From Candidatus Fermentibacterales bacterium (GTDB lineage Bacteria; Fermentibacterota; Fermentibacteria; Fermentibacterales; JAFGKQ01), in assembly GCA_016928495.1 (NCBI GenBank), contig JAFGKQ010000179.1:1-7680 (forward strand): a stretch of 7,680 bases of DNA. The letters run 5' to 3'. Under the pieces are notes generated by a model. That model worked only from the letters and a program-made list of their open reading frames with translations. It was not told the origin of the DNA and did not search any database. The position numbers were made by a program, and so were the translations under genes. Positions 1 to 6,817 of this stretch are shown here, piece after piece. Position 1 is the stretch's first letter, and each line of letters begins with the position of its first letter.

Positions 1-1082
1 AGAGGTATGACCCTGAGGAGGTAGTCGTCGCTCAGGTTGTCCGCTCGCAGACAGGTCAGCAGGGCCGCAGGCTCCATGGACCGGATGTATCGTCCGTTGA
101 GCCAGATGAGCTTGTCCAGGTCGAAGACCGGGCCTCCGAGGACTATGTCCTCCAGCCTGAAGCGCTCGATGAACTCGTCGAGACCGAACTCCTCGCGCTC
201 GTCCGGCATGGCCCAGCCCATCCTCGCGAGGTAGTTGAGCATGGCCTCCGGGAGGAACCCTGCCCTGCGGTAGTAGTTCAGACTCACCGGATTGCGTCTC
301 TTCGATATCTTGGAGCGATCGCTGTTCCGGAGCAGCGGCAGGTGACAGAATACCGGGGGCTCCCAGCCCAGGGCCCTGTAGAGCACGACGTGCTTCGGGA
401 GGGAGTTGATCCACTCCTCCGCCCTGATGATGTGGGTTATGCCCATCAGATGGTCGTCCACGACGTTGGCAAGGTGGTAGGTCGGGTAGCCGTCGCTCTT
501 CATCAGGATCTGGTCGTCCATCTGGGCGTTGTCGAACTCGATGGGGCCCCTGAGAAGATCCTCGACCATGGTGACTCCCTGCTCGGGCATGGCAAGCCTC
601 ACAACGCAGGGTTCGCCCGCCTTCCTTCGCCTCGCTGCCTCTTCCGGGGGTATGGACCTGCACAGCCCGTCATAGCCCATCCTGGGTGACTTCTCGCGCC
701 TCTGAAGGGCTCTCAGCTCCTCGATCCTCTCCCTGGTGCAGAAGCACGGATAGGCGCTGCCTGACTCAATCAGCCTATCGCAGTACTCGCCGTAGATGTG
801 TAGCCTCTCGCTCTGCCTGTATGGACCGAAGGGGCCCCCCACGTCCGGCCCTTCGTCCCAGTCCAGACCCAGCCACCGCAGGGCGTCGAATATCATGCGC
901 TCGCTGGCCTCGCTGGAACGCTCCCTGTCGGTGTCCTCTATCCTGAGCACGAAGCGGCCGCCGGTCTTCCTGGCCAGGGCGTAGTTGAAGAGAGCCACGT
1001 AGGCAGTGCCGACATGCGGGTCGCCGGTGGGAGAAGGAGCCACGCGCACTCTCGCCGCGCCGCTCTTGTTGCCAGAGCTCAT
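1..1082 (-). CDS. gltX: Glutamyl-tRNA synthetase, 3' end beyond window
   Basis: Class I aminoacyl-tRNA synthetase that charges tRNA-Glu with glutamate in the cytoplasm. About 360 N-terminal residues are visible; the family usually has about 470-490, so most of the anticodon-binding domain is missing past the window edge. Seen: the HIGH-type signature as [11 protein letters not shown] (about residues 16-26), RIEDTDRE after it, [18 protein letters not shown] near residue 80, and the KMSKS-type loop as KISKR at residues 258-262. A CxC pair (C113, C115) and C141 match the zinc-site cysteines of many GluRS enzymes, although the usual fourth ligand is not obvious. GDPHVGTAY and KISKR are shared with the Thermus enzyme. 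The start ATG at 1082-1080 follows a modest GGGGA four bases upstream. It lies about 110 nt downstream of tRNA-Ser on the same strand and may share its promoter. Whether the enzyme is discriminating (Glu only) or also charges tRNA-Gln cannot be decided from this part. Confidence 0.96.
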   Translation of the reverse strand, partial: MSSGNKSGAARVRVAPSPTGDPHVGTAYVALFNYALARKTGGRFVLRIEDTDRERSSEASERMIFDALRWLGLDWDEGPDVGGPFGPYRQSERLHIYGEYCDRLIESGSAYPCFCTRERIEELRALQRREKSPRMGYDGLCRSIPPEEAARRRKAGEPCVVRLAMPEQGVTMVEDLLRGPIEFDNAQMDDQILMKSDGYPTYHLANVVDDHLMGITHIIRAEEWINSLPKHVVLYRALGWEPPVFCHLPLLRNSDRSKISKRRNPVSLNYYRRAGFLPEAMLNYLARMGWAMPDEREEFGLDEFIERFRLEDIVLGGPVFDLDKLIWLNGRYIRSMEPAALLTCLRADNLSDDYLLRVIP

Positions 1083-1156
1083 GGATTCCCCGTTCGGTCT
1101 GCGTCGGGTCACCCGGAACTTGGAGTGGGGCCCGGCGTCTGAAGGCTACTGGAAGG

Positions 1157-1184
1157 CCGGAGGGGGAAGGGCAGCCCCCTCTGG
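1157..1184 (-). promoter_or_regulatory. Stem-loop between tRNA-Ser and gltX
   Basis: Positions 1157-1166 pair with 1175-1184 to form a 10-bp GC-rich stem including one G-U pair, with an 8-nt loop. It lies 7 nt past the tRNA 3' end and about 75 nt before the gltX start. No T-tract follows on either strand, so it is not a canonical intrinsic terminator. It could be a processing, stability or attenuation structure in a tRNA-gltX transcript. The pairing is directly seen; the role is inferred. Confidence 0.4.
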
Positions 1185-1190
1185 CAGGAC

Positions 1191-1282
<92 letters not shown>

Positions 1283-1303
1283 GCAAGCTGTTATCGGGCA
1301 CGA

Positions 1304-1332
1304 ATTATGCCGGCTGGCACCGGTGCGGTCAA
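1304..1332 (-). promoter_or_regulatory. Sigma70-type promoter of tRNA-Ser
   Basis: On the minus strand, -35 TTGACC (1332-1327) and -10 CATAAT (1309-1304) are separated by exactly 17 nt, each matching five of six consensus bases. The predicted start is near 1297, giving a short leader of about 15 nt before the mature tRNA at 1282. A palindrome fills part of the spacer and a second dyad abuts the -35 element. It probably also drives gltX by read-through. Confidence 0.75.
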
Positions 1333-1352
1333 CGTTCGGCACAGTGCCGGAC
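1317..1352. promoter_or_regulatory. Paired operator-like palindromes at the tRNA-Ser promoter
   Basis: GCACCGGTGC (1317-1326) is a perfect 10-bp palindrome inside the spacer of the tRNA-Ser promoter. A second dyad at 1334-1352, centred on 1343, has 9-nt arms with one mismatch and core GGCAC-A-GTGCC. It starts 2 bp from the -35 element. Both carry GCAC opposed to GTGC, and their centres are about 21-22 bp apart, roughly two DNA turns. That geometry suits two repressor dimers on one face, but GC-rich DNA produces chance palindromes and the binding role is inference. Confidence 0.35.
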
Positions 1353-1381
1353 GGACCCCCGGGCCTTATCTCTCCGGGAAT

Positions 1382-1413
1382 CCCATCGGGACCGGCGGAC
1401 TTGCCGCGATGGG
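1382..1413. promoter_or_regulatory. Bulged hairpin upstream of the lipoprotein gene
   Basis: CCCATCG (1382-1388) pairs perfectly with CGATGGG (1407-1413). Inside it, CGGC (1393-1396) pairs with GCCG (1403-1406), leaving a 4-nt bulge and a 6-nt loop. It sits about 85 nt before the probable TTG start of the lipoprotein gene and could be a leader structure if transcription starts upstream of it. There is no T-tract. The gene-free stretch 1283-1499 otherwise holds the tRNA promoter and no convincing plus-strand promoter. Confidence 0.3.
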
Positions 1414-1489
1414 CTTCACGGGTACAGACTACCATGTGGCGTTCCGGGGCAACAGGCACAGGGCATCCAATGGGTGCTCTCATCCCGCT

Positions 1490-1502
1490 GGAGGTTCCGT
1501 TG
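1490..1502 (+). promoter_or_regulatory. Shine-Dalgarno that selects a TTG start
   Basis: GGAGG at 1490-1494 is followed after 5 nt by an in-frame TTG at 1500. Starting there gives a clean lipoprotein signal peptide. The competing ATG at 1470 has only AGGG upstream and would add ten residues before the signal peptide; the ATG at 1323 lies within the tRNA promoter region. Confidence 0.65.
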
Positions 1503-1775
1503 AGGATCAGTTGCAGGGTGCTTCTGTCACTGGAGCTGGCCGTGCTGCTTCTGCTGCCGGGATGTGGAGGAGACGAGAGCTCCGACGCTGCGCCGGCAGA
1601 CACCTCCGCTGCGGGATACGGCCCGCTCGACATCGAGCAGGAGGTGAGGACCCAGCCGGGCACGCCCGTTGGCGGTCCGGTGGGGATCATCCGGGAGGCC
1701 GGCTCGGCGGCCGATGCCGCCAACGCCAGGTCCCAAGAGCAGCAGGCGATCATGGACTCTCTTCTGGGGCAATAG
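1500..1775 (+). CDS. Small predicted lipoprotein, unknown function
   Basis: A 91-residue predicted lipoprotein that I do not recognise. With the TTG start it begins MRISCR, followed by a hydrophobic stretch (residues 7-19) and a lipobox LPGC with lipidated Cys22. The proline at -2 is less usual, and a glutamate (E12) interrupts the hydrophobic core. The mature part is short, starting with a flexible acidic and Ala/Ser-rich linker (GGDESSDAAPADTSAA). Further on come a Gly/Pro-rich stretch near residues 50-60 and a polar C-terminal segment ending in QAIMDSLLGQ, possibly helical. Nothing suggests an enzyme. It is followed after 3 nt by a secreted protein gene and then a glycosyltransferase gene, so a role in the cell envelope is likely but unproven. 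An ATG at 1470 is an alternative start. Confidence 0.72.
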   Translation: MRISCRVLLSLELAVLLLLPGCGGDESSDAAPADTSAAGYGPLDIEQEVRTQPGTPVGGPVGIIREAGSAADAANARSQEQQAIMDSLLGQ

Positions 1776-1778
1776 CTG

Positions 1779-3095
1779 ATGACCCGGAGCCTCGTCCCGC
1801 TCTCGGTCCTGGCGGTCCTGCTCCTGCAGGCGGCCACTGCCTCTCCCCTGGAAGCGGTCGAGGTGCTGGAAAGGCCTCGGCTGGGGGAAGACCGGACCGA
1901 GGCGGTCACGCTGCTGCTGCCCGGCGGGCAGCTGCCTGTCGAGCCCTGGTCCGGCATGACGGACGAGGACAGGGAGCTGTGCTGGGCTCTGGCGGCCAGG
2001 GGTCTGCTGATACAGAGGACGGCCTGGTGCGGCTACGTCCTGATCGTCCCACGCGGGACCGCTGAGCGCTTCCTTCCCATGTTCGCCAGGATGTCCACCA
2101 CCGAGCTGGCGCCCGATACCGGGCTCTGGGCGCGCACGCTCGACCTGCGCCCGGCTCCCGGCGAGCCCGTCATCATCGCTTTCAGGGATTCGACTGCCTC
2201 TTCCGGGGTGCCGGCGATCCCGATCAGGGTATCCGCCTGGCTCGAGAGCGGCGAGGACACCCTTCTGGTGCCGGGACCCTGGGCCAACGACGTGTTCCTG
2301 CTGACCGGCGAGAGGGACGGGGAGCCGGTCGAAGGGCTGGGTGCCGGTTTCTGGAGAGGCGTCGGCCACGAGGTGATTCCCGGTGCCTTCCGCTCGGCGC
2401 CCGCCATCGTGACGACCACCCTGAGCGGCACTCCCTCCGACCTGTTCGGGCTCAGTGCCGGCATCACACACTGGGACAGCATCTACGCCATCGGGTACGC
2501 TAGCGTCTTCTCGGCCATAGACTCCCTCATCGAGGCCGTCCATCCGTCCGGTCCGGACTGCGTGGGCAAGCTGGTCTGGATGAGGGGTCTGGGTTACGGA
2601 GATACCCTTTCCCCGTGGACCTCCTTCCCCCTTCCCCCTCCCGGCGCCCATTCGCCCATCAGCGTTGCCGCTCCGGAAGAGCTCACCGGCCCCGGGCTGG
2701 TTGCCGCACCTCCGCCCGATTTCGCCGGTCGCCTGATAGGGCGGGCATCCTGCGAAGGGCTAGATCCCGATGAGGAGCTGGTTGCCGCGTGCCTGCTGGA
2801 GAGGATGATCGCCTCGTCGAGCCTGTTCCGGGAGCATCCCGGGCTGGGAATAATGGTGATGGCGGAGGGTGACTCGCTGGCCTTCTTCCTGACCGGAGAG
2901 GCCGGAGCGGCCGGTTCCCCGGTGATGGAGATGAGCTCCATCTGGAGCGCTCTCGGACCGACCCTGCTGGCCCGACCTGGCGAGAACCTCCTCGAGAACG
3001 CCGCTGTCAGGGCATCAGTTCTCTCGGGCAGGCCTGTGGAGGCCCCGGACGCCCATGGCATGCTGATGAACCTTGCCGGGATGGCAGGGTTCTGA
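1779..3095 (+). CDS. Secreted protein of unknown function, 438 aa
   Basis: A predicted exported protein, probably periplasmic. The N-terminus has a classical signal peptide: MTRS, a hydrophobic core to residue 16, and an Ala-Thr-Ala cleavage site after A21. No further membrane helix is evident and no established catalytic motif is visible; in particular no HxxEH zinc motif. Two stretches faintly recall M16 (insulinase/pitrilysin-like) domains. One is residues 74-104 (ARGLLIQRTAWCGYVLIVPRG and onward). The other is residues 314-372, where GLDPDEELVAACLLERMIAS is followed by SSLFREHPGLGIMV and a hydrophobic strand. If real, this would be a non-catalytic M16 relative, but that is a weak impression. 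The start ATG is 3 nt after the lipoprotein stop, without a strong Shine-Dalgarno, which suggests translational coupling. The downstream glycosyltransferase gene begins 8 nt after its stop. Codon use is like its neighbours. Confidence 0.85.
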   Translation: MTRSLVPLSVLAVLLLQAATASPLEAVEVLERPRLGEDRTEAVTLLLPGGQLPVEPWSGMTDEDRELCWALAARGLLIQRTAWCGYVLIVPRGTAERFLPMFARMSTTELAPDTGLWARTLDLRPAPGEPVIIAFRDSTASSGVPAIPIRVSAWLESGEDTLLVPGPWANDVFLLTGERDGEPVEGLGAGFWRGVGHEVIPGAFRSAPAIVTTTLSGTPSDLFGLSAGITHWDSIYAIGYASVFSAIDSLIEAVHPSGPDCVGKLVWMRGLGYGDTLSPWTSFPLPPPGAHSPISVAAPEELTGPGLVAAPPPDFAGRLIGRASCEGLDPDEELVAACLLERMIASSSLFREHPGLGIMVMAEGDSLAFFLTGEAGAAGSPVMEMSSIWSALGPTLLARPGENLLENAAVRASVLSGRPVEAPDAHGMLMNLAGMAGF

Positions 3096-3103
3096 GCGAT
3101 GGA

Positions 3104-4309
3104 ATGAACAGGGAAAGCCGGGACCCCGACCACCTGCCCGAGGACGGCGGAGTGCTGCTGCCGGACTCCCCGAGGAGAGTGCCGGCACCGGCCCCCGAGA
3201 GCACGGAGCCGGTCAGGCCCGATCCCCCCGTGAGAGAGCCGGAGCCACCCGCACAGCCGCCTCCCGTCTCCCCCGCAGCGGCTCGCGAGGCTTCTCCAAA
3301 GCGTTGGGAGCACGGTCTTTCCATCGTGATAGTCTCGGAGGACCTGAGGGACACAGTCAGGTGCCTGCAGGCCATCGCGGCGCTCGCAGGGGAAGCCTTG
3401 ACGCCGGTCGAGGCGCTGGTCGTCCTGCCGCAGGACGCCAAGCCCCATCAGGGGGCTGCGGAGGCTACCTATCCCTTCCCCTGCAAGTGGCTGAAGTGCG
3501 ACAGGAAAAGCATGAACGCATGCAGGAACCTGGCGGCCTCTCGTGCCCGCTTCGACACCCTCGCGTTCCTGGCCGACGACTCCATTCCGCAGCCGGGCTG
3601 GCTCGCCACGGCCACTTCCGCTCTGCCGGAGGGGCCCGTTGTCCTGACGGGTCCCGAGCCTCCGATGAACCCTCTCGGGATAGCCGGCTGCGGCTATGCC
3701 GCCTACCGCAACGCGGCGACGTCACTCCTGTGGCCACGTGACTGCGGGAAGAGAAGGAAGCTCGACTGGTACCAGGTGCGATTGCGCAACGTCCTGTTCC
3801 AGCGCAGCCTTCTCAGGAAGACCGGGAAGCTGGACGAGGAGCTGCCGGAGGAGGTCGAGGGGCCTGATCTGATGCTGAAGGCGCGAACAGCCGGGGCGGT
3901 CTTCGAGACCGATCCCCGTCTGAGGGCCTACACCGACGTCTACCCCCGGGAGGTCAGAGACCTCTGGGAGGACGCCTTCACCAGGGCTTCGGCCGGAGGC
4001 GAGGGGCTGTGCACCTACACCCACATCCTGGGCAGGAGCCGCTGGGTCCTGGGCTGGGCGCTTGGCCCGTGGGTCGTGGCCAACACTGCCCTGTTCGTGC
4101 CGTGGGCTTTCCCGGTCATGCTCCTGGGCTGGATCGTCCTGCTTCTCGGCCAGGTCCCGCGGCTGACCGGCTCCGCGGGAAGGCCCGGGCCGGTTCGAGC
4201 TTTGGCCTGTCTGGTGATCGTTCAGGTGGCTCTCGTAGCCGGGATGCAGGCCGGGCTCTTCAGGTGCCTGCTCGGGTGGCTCCGGGGAAGACGGGCCTTC
4301 GAGGACTGA
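3104..4309 (+). CDS. GT2-like glycosyltransferase with membrane tail
   Basis: A predicted GT-A fold, family 2-like glycosyltransferase that would transfer a sugar from a nucleotide donor at the inner face of the cytoplasmic membrane; donor and acceptor are unknown. Residues 20-60 are proline-rich low complexity, which is unusual before a GT-A domain. The catalytic domain starts at LSIVIVSE (72-79). RNLAASRARFDTLAFLADDS (141-160) carries the DxD-like metal/donor motif at D158-D159. FQRSLLRKTGKLDEEL (232-247) followed by EGPDLMLKARTAG (252-264) matches the later acceptor/base region, normally an E-D pair in GT2 enzymes, here EGPD. The C-terminus has a 35-residue hydrophobic stretch (about 315-349) and a second one (about 365-385), giving two or three membrane helices. 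The start at 3104 lacks a good ribosome site; a GTG at codon 17 is possible. It is the last gene of the tight plus-strand cluster. Confidence 0.85.
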   Translation: MNRESRDPDHLPEDGGVLLPDSPRRVPAPAPESTEPVRPDPPVREPEPPAQPPPVSPAAAREASPKRWEHGLSIVIVSEDLRDTVRCLQAIAALAGEALTPVEALVVLPQDAKPHQGAAEATYPFPCKWLKCDRKSMNACRNLAASRARFDTLAFLADDSIPQPGWLATATSALPEGPVVLTGPEPPMNPLGIAGCGYAAYRNAATSLLWPRDCGKRRKLDWYQVRLRNVLFQRSLLRKTGKLDEELPEEVEGPDLMLKARTAGAVFETDPRLRAYTDVYPREVRDLWEDAFTRASAGGEGLCTYTHILGRSRWVLGWALGPWVVANTALFVPWAFPVMLLGWIVLLLGQVPRLTGSAGRPGPVRALACLVIVQVALVAGMQAGLFRCLLGWLRGRRAFED

Positions 4310-4409
4310 GCGTCGGGGCTACGCTGGCGGGTGACAGCTCCAGGCCGTAGGATTTCAGCTGGGAAGCAAGTCGCTCCGAGAGGAGTGCGAACAGCGGCGG
4401 GAGGAAACA
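4310..4409 (+). other. Intergenic leader with GNRA-type hairpin
   Basis: This 100-nt gap separates the glycosyltransferase gene from the beta-barrel gene. A 6-bp stem (4372-4377 with 4382-4387, one G-U) closed by a GAGA loop lies 12 nt before a strong GGAGG ribosome site at 4400-4404. No T-tract terminator for the upstream cluster and no well-spaced promoter were found; GTGACA (4331) and TAGGAT (4348) are only 11 nt apart. The beta-barrel gene may therefore be partly read through from upstream. Confidence 0.3.
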
Positions 4410-4862
4410 ATGAGGAAGCTTCTCCTTATCCTGTGTCTGGCAGCCTTTCCGGCAGCTCTCGCGCAGACGAGCGGGACAGGGGTAGGCATCATCGCCGGCG
4501 AGCCGACCGGGCTCTGCATCAAGCAGTGGACGAGTGACCGCACCGCTCTCGTGGGGGCTCTGGCCTGGTCCTTCGAGCACGACGGCGCCCTTCACGTGCA
4601 CGGGGATTTCCTTCTGCACAACTTCAATCTGTTCAGCGGGGAATCCTCGCGGGTGATCTTCTACTATGGAGTGGGCGGAAGGATGAGGTTCGGGGAGGAA
4701 GGTGAGGAGAACGTGCTGGGTGTTCGCGTTCCGGTCGGCGTGATCTACCCGTTCTCAGGAGACCCGATCGACATCTTCCTCGAGCTCGTCCCGATCATGG
4801 ACCTGGTTCCGGAGACCGACTTCAATGCCGCGGGGGGAATAGGAGCGCGCTACTTCTTCTAG
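4410..4862 (+). CDS. Small outer-membrane beta-barrel, DUF3996-like
   Basis: A 150-residue exported protein. Residues 1-18 form a Sec signal peptide (MRKLLLILCLAAF then ALA) with cleavage before Q19. The mature protein begins GTGVGIIAGEPTGLCIKQW (23-40), a pattern I associate with the DUF3996 group of small predicted outer-membrane barrels. It continues as short alternating strands rich in Gly and aromatic residues and ends GGIGARYFF. The terminal phenylalanine fits the beta-signal recognised by the outer-membrane assembly machinery. About 130 mature residues would allow roughly an eight-stranded barrel. The function of such proteins is unknown; structural or adhesion-like roles are possible. 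The start is supported by GGAGG five bases upstream. Its TAG stop overlaps the stop of the convergent ABC-F gene. Family assignment is from pattern recognition and should be read as moderate. Confidence 0.85.
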   Translation: MRKLLLILCLAAFPAALAQTSGTGVGIIAGEPTGLCIKQWTSDRTALVGALAWSFEHDGALHVHGDFLLHNFNLFSGESSRVIFYYGVGGRMRFGEEGEENVLGVRVPVGVIYPFSGDPIDIFLELVPIMDLVPETDFNAAGGIGARYFF

Positions 4863-6817
4863 CCCTGCTCGAGCTTGCCCAGGCTTCCGGCAAGCTCGTC
4901 CCAGCGCTCCCTCAGCGCCTGTGCCTCACGGGAGATGTAGGCGTGCTCCTTCTGAAGCTCTACGATCCGTCTGCCCTCGCTCAGCACCTCCGGGTCGGCG
5001 AGCAGGCCCTCGATCTCCGAGAGCCGCTCCTCCATGGGCAGCAGCTTCTCCTCTATCCTCCCCAGACGAGTCTCCAGAGCCCGTCTCTGCCTGTAGGTGC
5101 TGTTGCGCTGTGCGGCTTCCTCCCGCTTCCTGCTGCGTTTCTCCTCCCTGGTCGCGGGTGAGTCCGGCTGCCGGGACGTCTCCTCCTCGCGCTCCTCGGC
5201 CAGTTCCCTGCGAAGGGCTTCCCGACGCCGTCCGAGGTAGTAGTCGAAGCTCCCGCGGAACTCTCGAACCCTGGCTTCGCCGACCTCTATGACTTTGCGC
5301 ACGGTCGCCGAGAGAAGGTCTTCGTCGTGGCTGATCAGCACCAGGGTGCCCCGGTACTCGACAAGGCCCTCTCTCAGAACCTCTCTGGAGAAGATGTCGA
5401 GGTGGTTGGTCGGCTCGTCCAGTATCAGCAGGTTGACCGGGGTGAACAGGATCCTGGCCAGAGCCAGCCGTGACTTCTCTCCCCCGGAGAGCACCCCGGT
5501 CTTCTTGAAGACGTCGTCTCCCGTGAACAGAAACATCCCCAGCCAGGTGCGTATCTCTCCCTCCGTGCTCTGAGGGGTGACGCTCCTGATCTGCTCGATG
5601 AGGTCCAGCCCGGGATCCAGGTCCGAGTCCACCTCCTGTGAGTAGTAGCCCAGGCTGACGTTCGAGCCCTGCCTGATCGTTCCGGATGAAGCTTGCTCGA
5701 TGCCTGCCAGCAGACGGGAAAGGGTGGACTTGCCCTCGCCGTTCCTTCCGACTATCCCGATCCTGTCCTCCCGCTCGATGACCAGGCTCACGTCCTCGAA
5801 CACCGTGTGGTCGTAGCTCTTGCTGACGTCCCTCAGCTCCACCACCTTCAGGGAGCTCCTGGGCGGATCCGGGAACCTGACTCGCATGCGTCTGGGGCTT
5901 CTGTGGGTCTCGATCACCTCCATGCGCTCGAGCATCTTCATCCGGCTGCGCACCAGGAACCTCTTCTTCTCGTTGGCCCTGAACCTGCTTATGAAGCGCT
6001 CGAGCTTCTCCATCCTCGCGGCCTGGAGCGCGGCCTGCTTCTGCCTGTCCGCGATCTCCCGGGCCTTGTGCTGCTCGTACCAGGAGTAGTTGCCGGAGTA
6101 GTCCCTGAGACTCCCGAACTCCAGCTCGTATACGCGCCTCGCTATCCTGTCGAGGAAGACGGGATCGTGCGATATCACCCACACCGCCGCGTGGATCGAG
6201 GACAGGTACTCCTCCAGCCACAGCCTGGCGTCCAGATCGAGATGGTTGGTAGGCTCGTCCAGAAGAAGGAGATCGGGCTCGGAGACGAGCAGAGCCGCGA
6301 GCTCCGCGCGCATCCTCCAGCCTCCCGAGAAGGTGGATAGCTGATTCTCGAACTGGTCTACGCCGAATCCCAGCCCCATCAGCACCTTCTCGGCCCGGTG
6401 CCTGAGCGAGTAGAAGCTGGAGGCCTCCAGCTCGTCCTGGGCTTCCCCGAGCTCCCTGAGGAGCGATTCCTGGTCCACCGGCCCTTCCCGTGTCGACAGC
6501 TGCTCCTCGATGTCACGGATCCTGCCGAGAGTGGCGCGCAGGCTGCCGGAGTGCAGCACGACCCTCCTCAACAGCTTCCCGTCCGGGAACATGGAGAGGT
6601 GCTGGGGGAGGTAGGCCACCCTTATGCCCCTGGCGATCGACACATGGCCCTCGGTCGGCTCTATGTCGCCGGCCACGATCCTGCAGAGCGAGGTCTTCCC
6701 CGATCCGTTAACGCCGACCAGGGCGCAGCGATCACCCCTCGATATCCGGAAGCTGACACCGGAGAAGACCTCCTCGTCGCCGAAGGAGAGCCCCAGACCG
6801 TTCGCGTTGACTATCAA
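4859..6817 (-). CDS. ABC-F family ATPase (YdiF/Uup type)
   Basis: A cytoplasmic ABC-F protein of 652 residues with two ABC domains and no membrane segments. Such proteins bind the ribosomal E site and act on stalled or drug-bound ribosomes. First domain: Walker A GVNGSGKTS (35-43), signature FSGGW (163-167), Walker B LLLLDEPTNHLD (183-194), switch His in SHD (216-218). The linker, about residues 240-320, holds the conserved helical motif ERFISRFRANEKK with SRMKMLERME (P-site tRNA interaction region). Second domain: Walker A GRNGEGKST (357-365), signature LSGGEKSR (443-450), Walker B LLILDEPTNHLD (463-474), SHD (496-498). Residues about 528-648 form a charged coiled-coil C-terminal extension as in Uup/YdiF. 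Both catalytic Glu residues are present. It starts with TTG overlapping the stop of the upstream phosphoesterase gene (TTGA), and a run of G lies only 2 nt before the start, so translation is probably coupled. A housekeeping role is more likely than antibiotic resistance, but the subfamily cannot be fixed by eye. Confidence 0.96.
   Translation of the reverse strand: MIVNANGLGLSFGDEEVFSGVSFRISRGDRCALVGVNGSGKTSLCRIVAGDIEPTEGHVSIARGIRVAYLPQHLSMFPDGKLLRRVVLHSGSLRATLGRIRDIEEQLSTREGPVDQESLLRELGEAQDELEASSFYSLRHRAEKVLMGLGFGVDQFENQLSTFSGGWRMRAELAALLVSEPDLLLLDEPTNHLDLDARLWLEEYLSSIHAAVWVISHDPVFLDRIARRVYELEFGSLRDYSGNYSWYEQHKAREIADRQKQAALQAARMEKLERFISRFRANEKKRFLVRSRMKMLERMEVIETHRSPRRMRVRFPDPPRSSLKVVELRDVSKSYDHTVFEDVSLVIEREDRIGIVGRNGEGKSTLSRLLAGIEQASSGTIRQGSNVSLGYYSQEVDSDLDPGLDLIEQIRSVTPQSTEGEIRTWLGMFLFTGDDVFKKTGVLSGGEKSRLALARILFTPVNLLILDEPTNHLDIFSREVLREGLVEYRGTLVLISHDEDLLSATVRKVIEVGEARVREFRGSFDYYLGRRREALRRELAEEREEETSRQPDSPATREEKRSRKREEAAQRNSTYRQRRALETRLGRIEEKLLPMEERLSEIEGLLADPEVLSEGRRIVELQKEHAYISREAQALRERWDELAGSLGKLEQG
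4870..4898. repeat. Perfect 10-bp inverted repeat at convergent gene ends
   Basis: CGAGCTTGCC (4870-4879) is the exact reverse complement of GGCAAGCTCG (4889-4898), with a 9-nt loop. It begins 8 nt past the beta-barrel stop and lies inside the last codons of the ABC-F gene. No T-tract follows in either direction, so it is at best a weak or factor-assisted bidirectional terminator or an mRNA 3'-end stabiliser. Because it encodes protein on the minus strand, coincidence is possible. Confidence 0.45.

Noticed and set aside
1157-1184. Intrinsic terminator of tRNA-Ser
   Set aside because: The stem is strong but no T-tract follows on the minus strand, so it is kept only as an unassigned hairpin.
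1401-1428. TTGCCG-16-TACAGA as a plus-strand promoter for the lipoprotein cluster
   Set aside because: The -10 matches consensus at only three of six positions, so it is not distinguishable from chance.
1307-2065. 252-codon plus-strand open frame
   Set aside because: Overlaps the lipoprotein and the start of the secreted protein in another frame; low-complexity Arg/Gly/Ala composition and no plausible start context.
1527-2651. 374-codon open frame on the minus strand
   Set aside because: Antisense to the lipoprotein and secreted protein genes; Arg/Gly/Pro/Gln-rich composition typical of GC-rich shadow frames, with no signal peptide or domain.
2594-3448. 284-codon minus-strand open frame
   Set aside because: Shadow of the secreted protein and glycosyltransferase genes; composition is not protein-like.
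4309-4325. Terminator after the glycosyltransferase gene
   Set aside because: Only a 5-bp AGCGT/ACGCT stem with a 7-nt loop and no T-tract.
4926-6221. 431-codon minus-strand open frame
   Set aside because: Out-of-frame shadow inside the clearly real ABC-F gene.
5693-6340. 215-codon plus-strand open frame
   Set aside because: Antisense shadow of the ABC-F gene; no ribosome site or recognisable motif.
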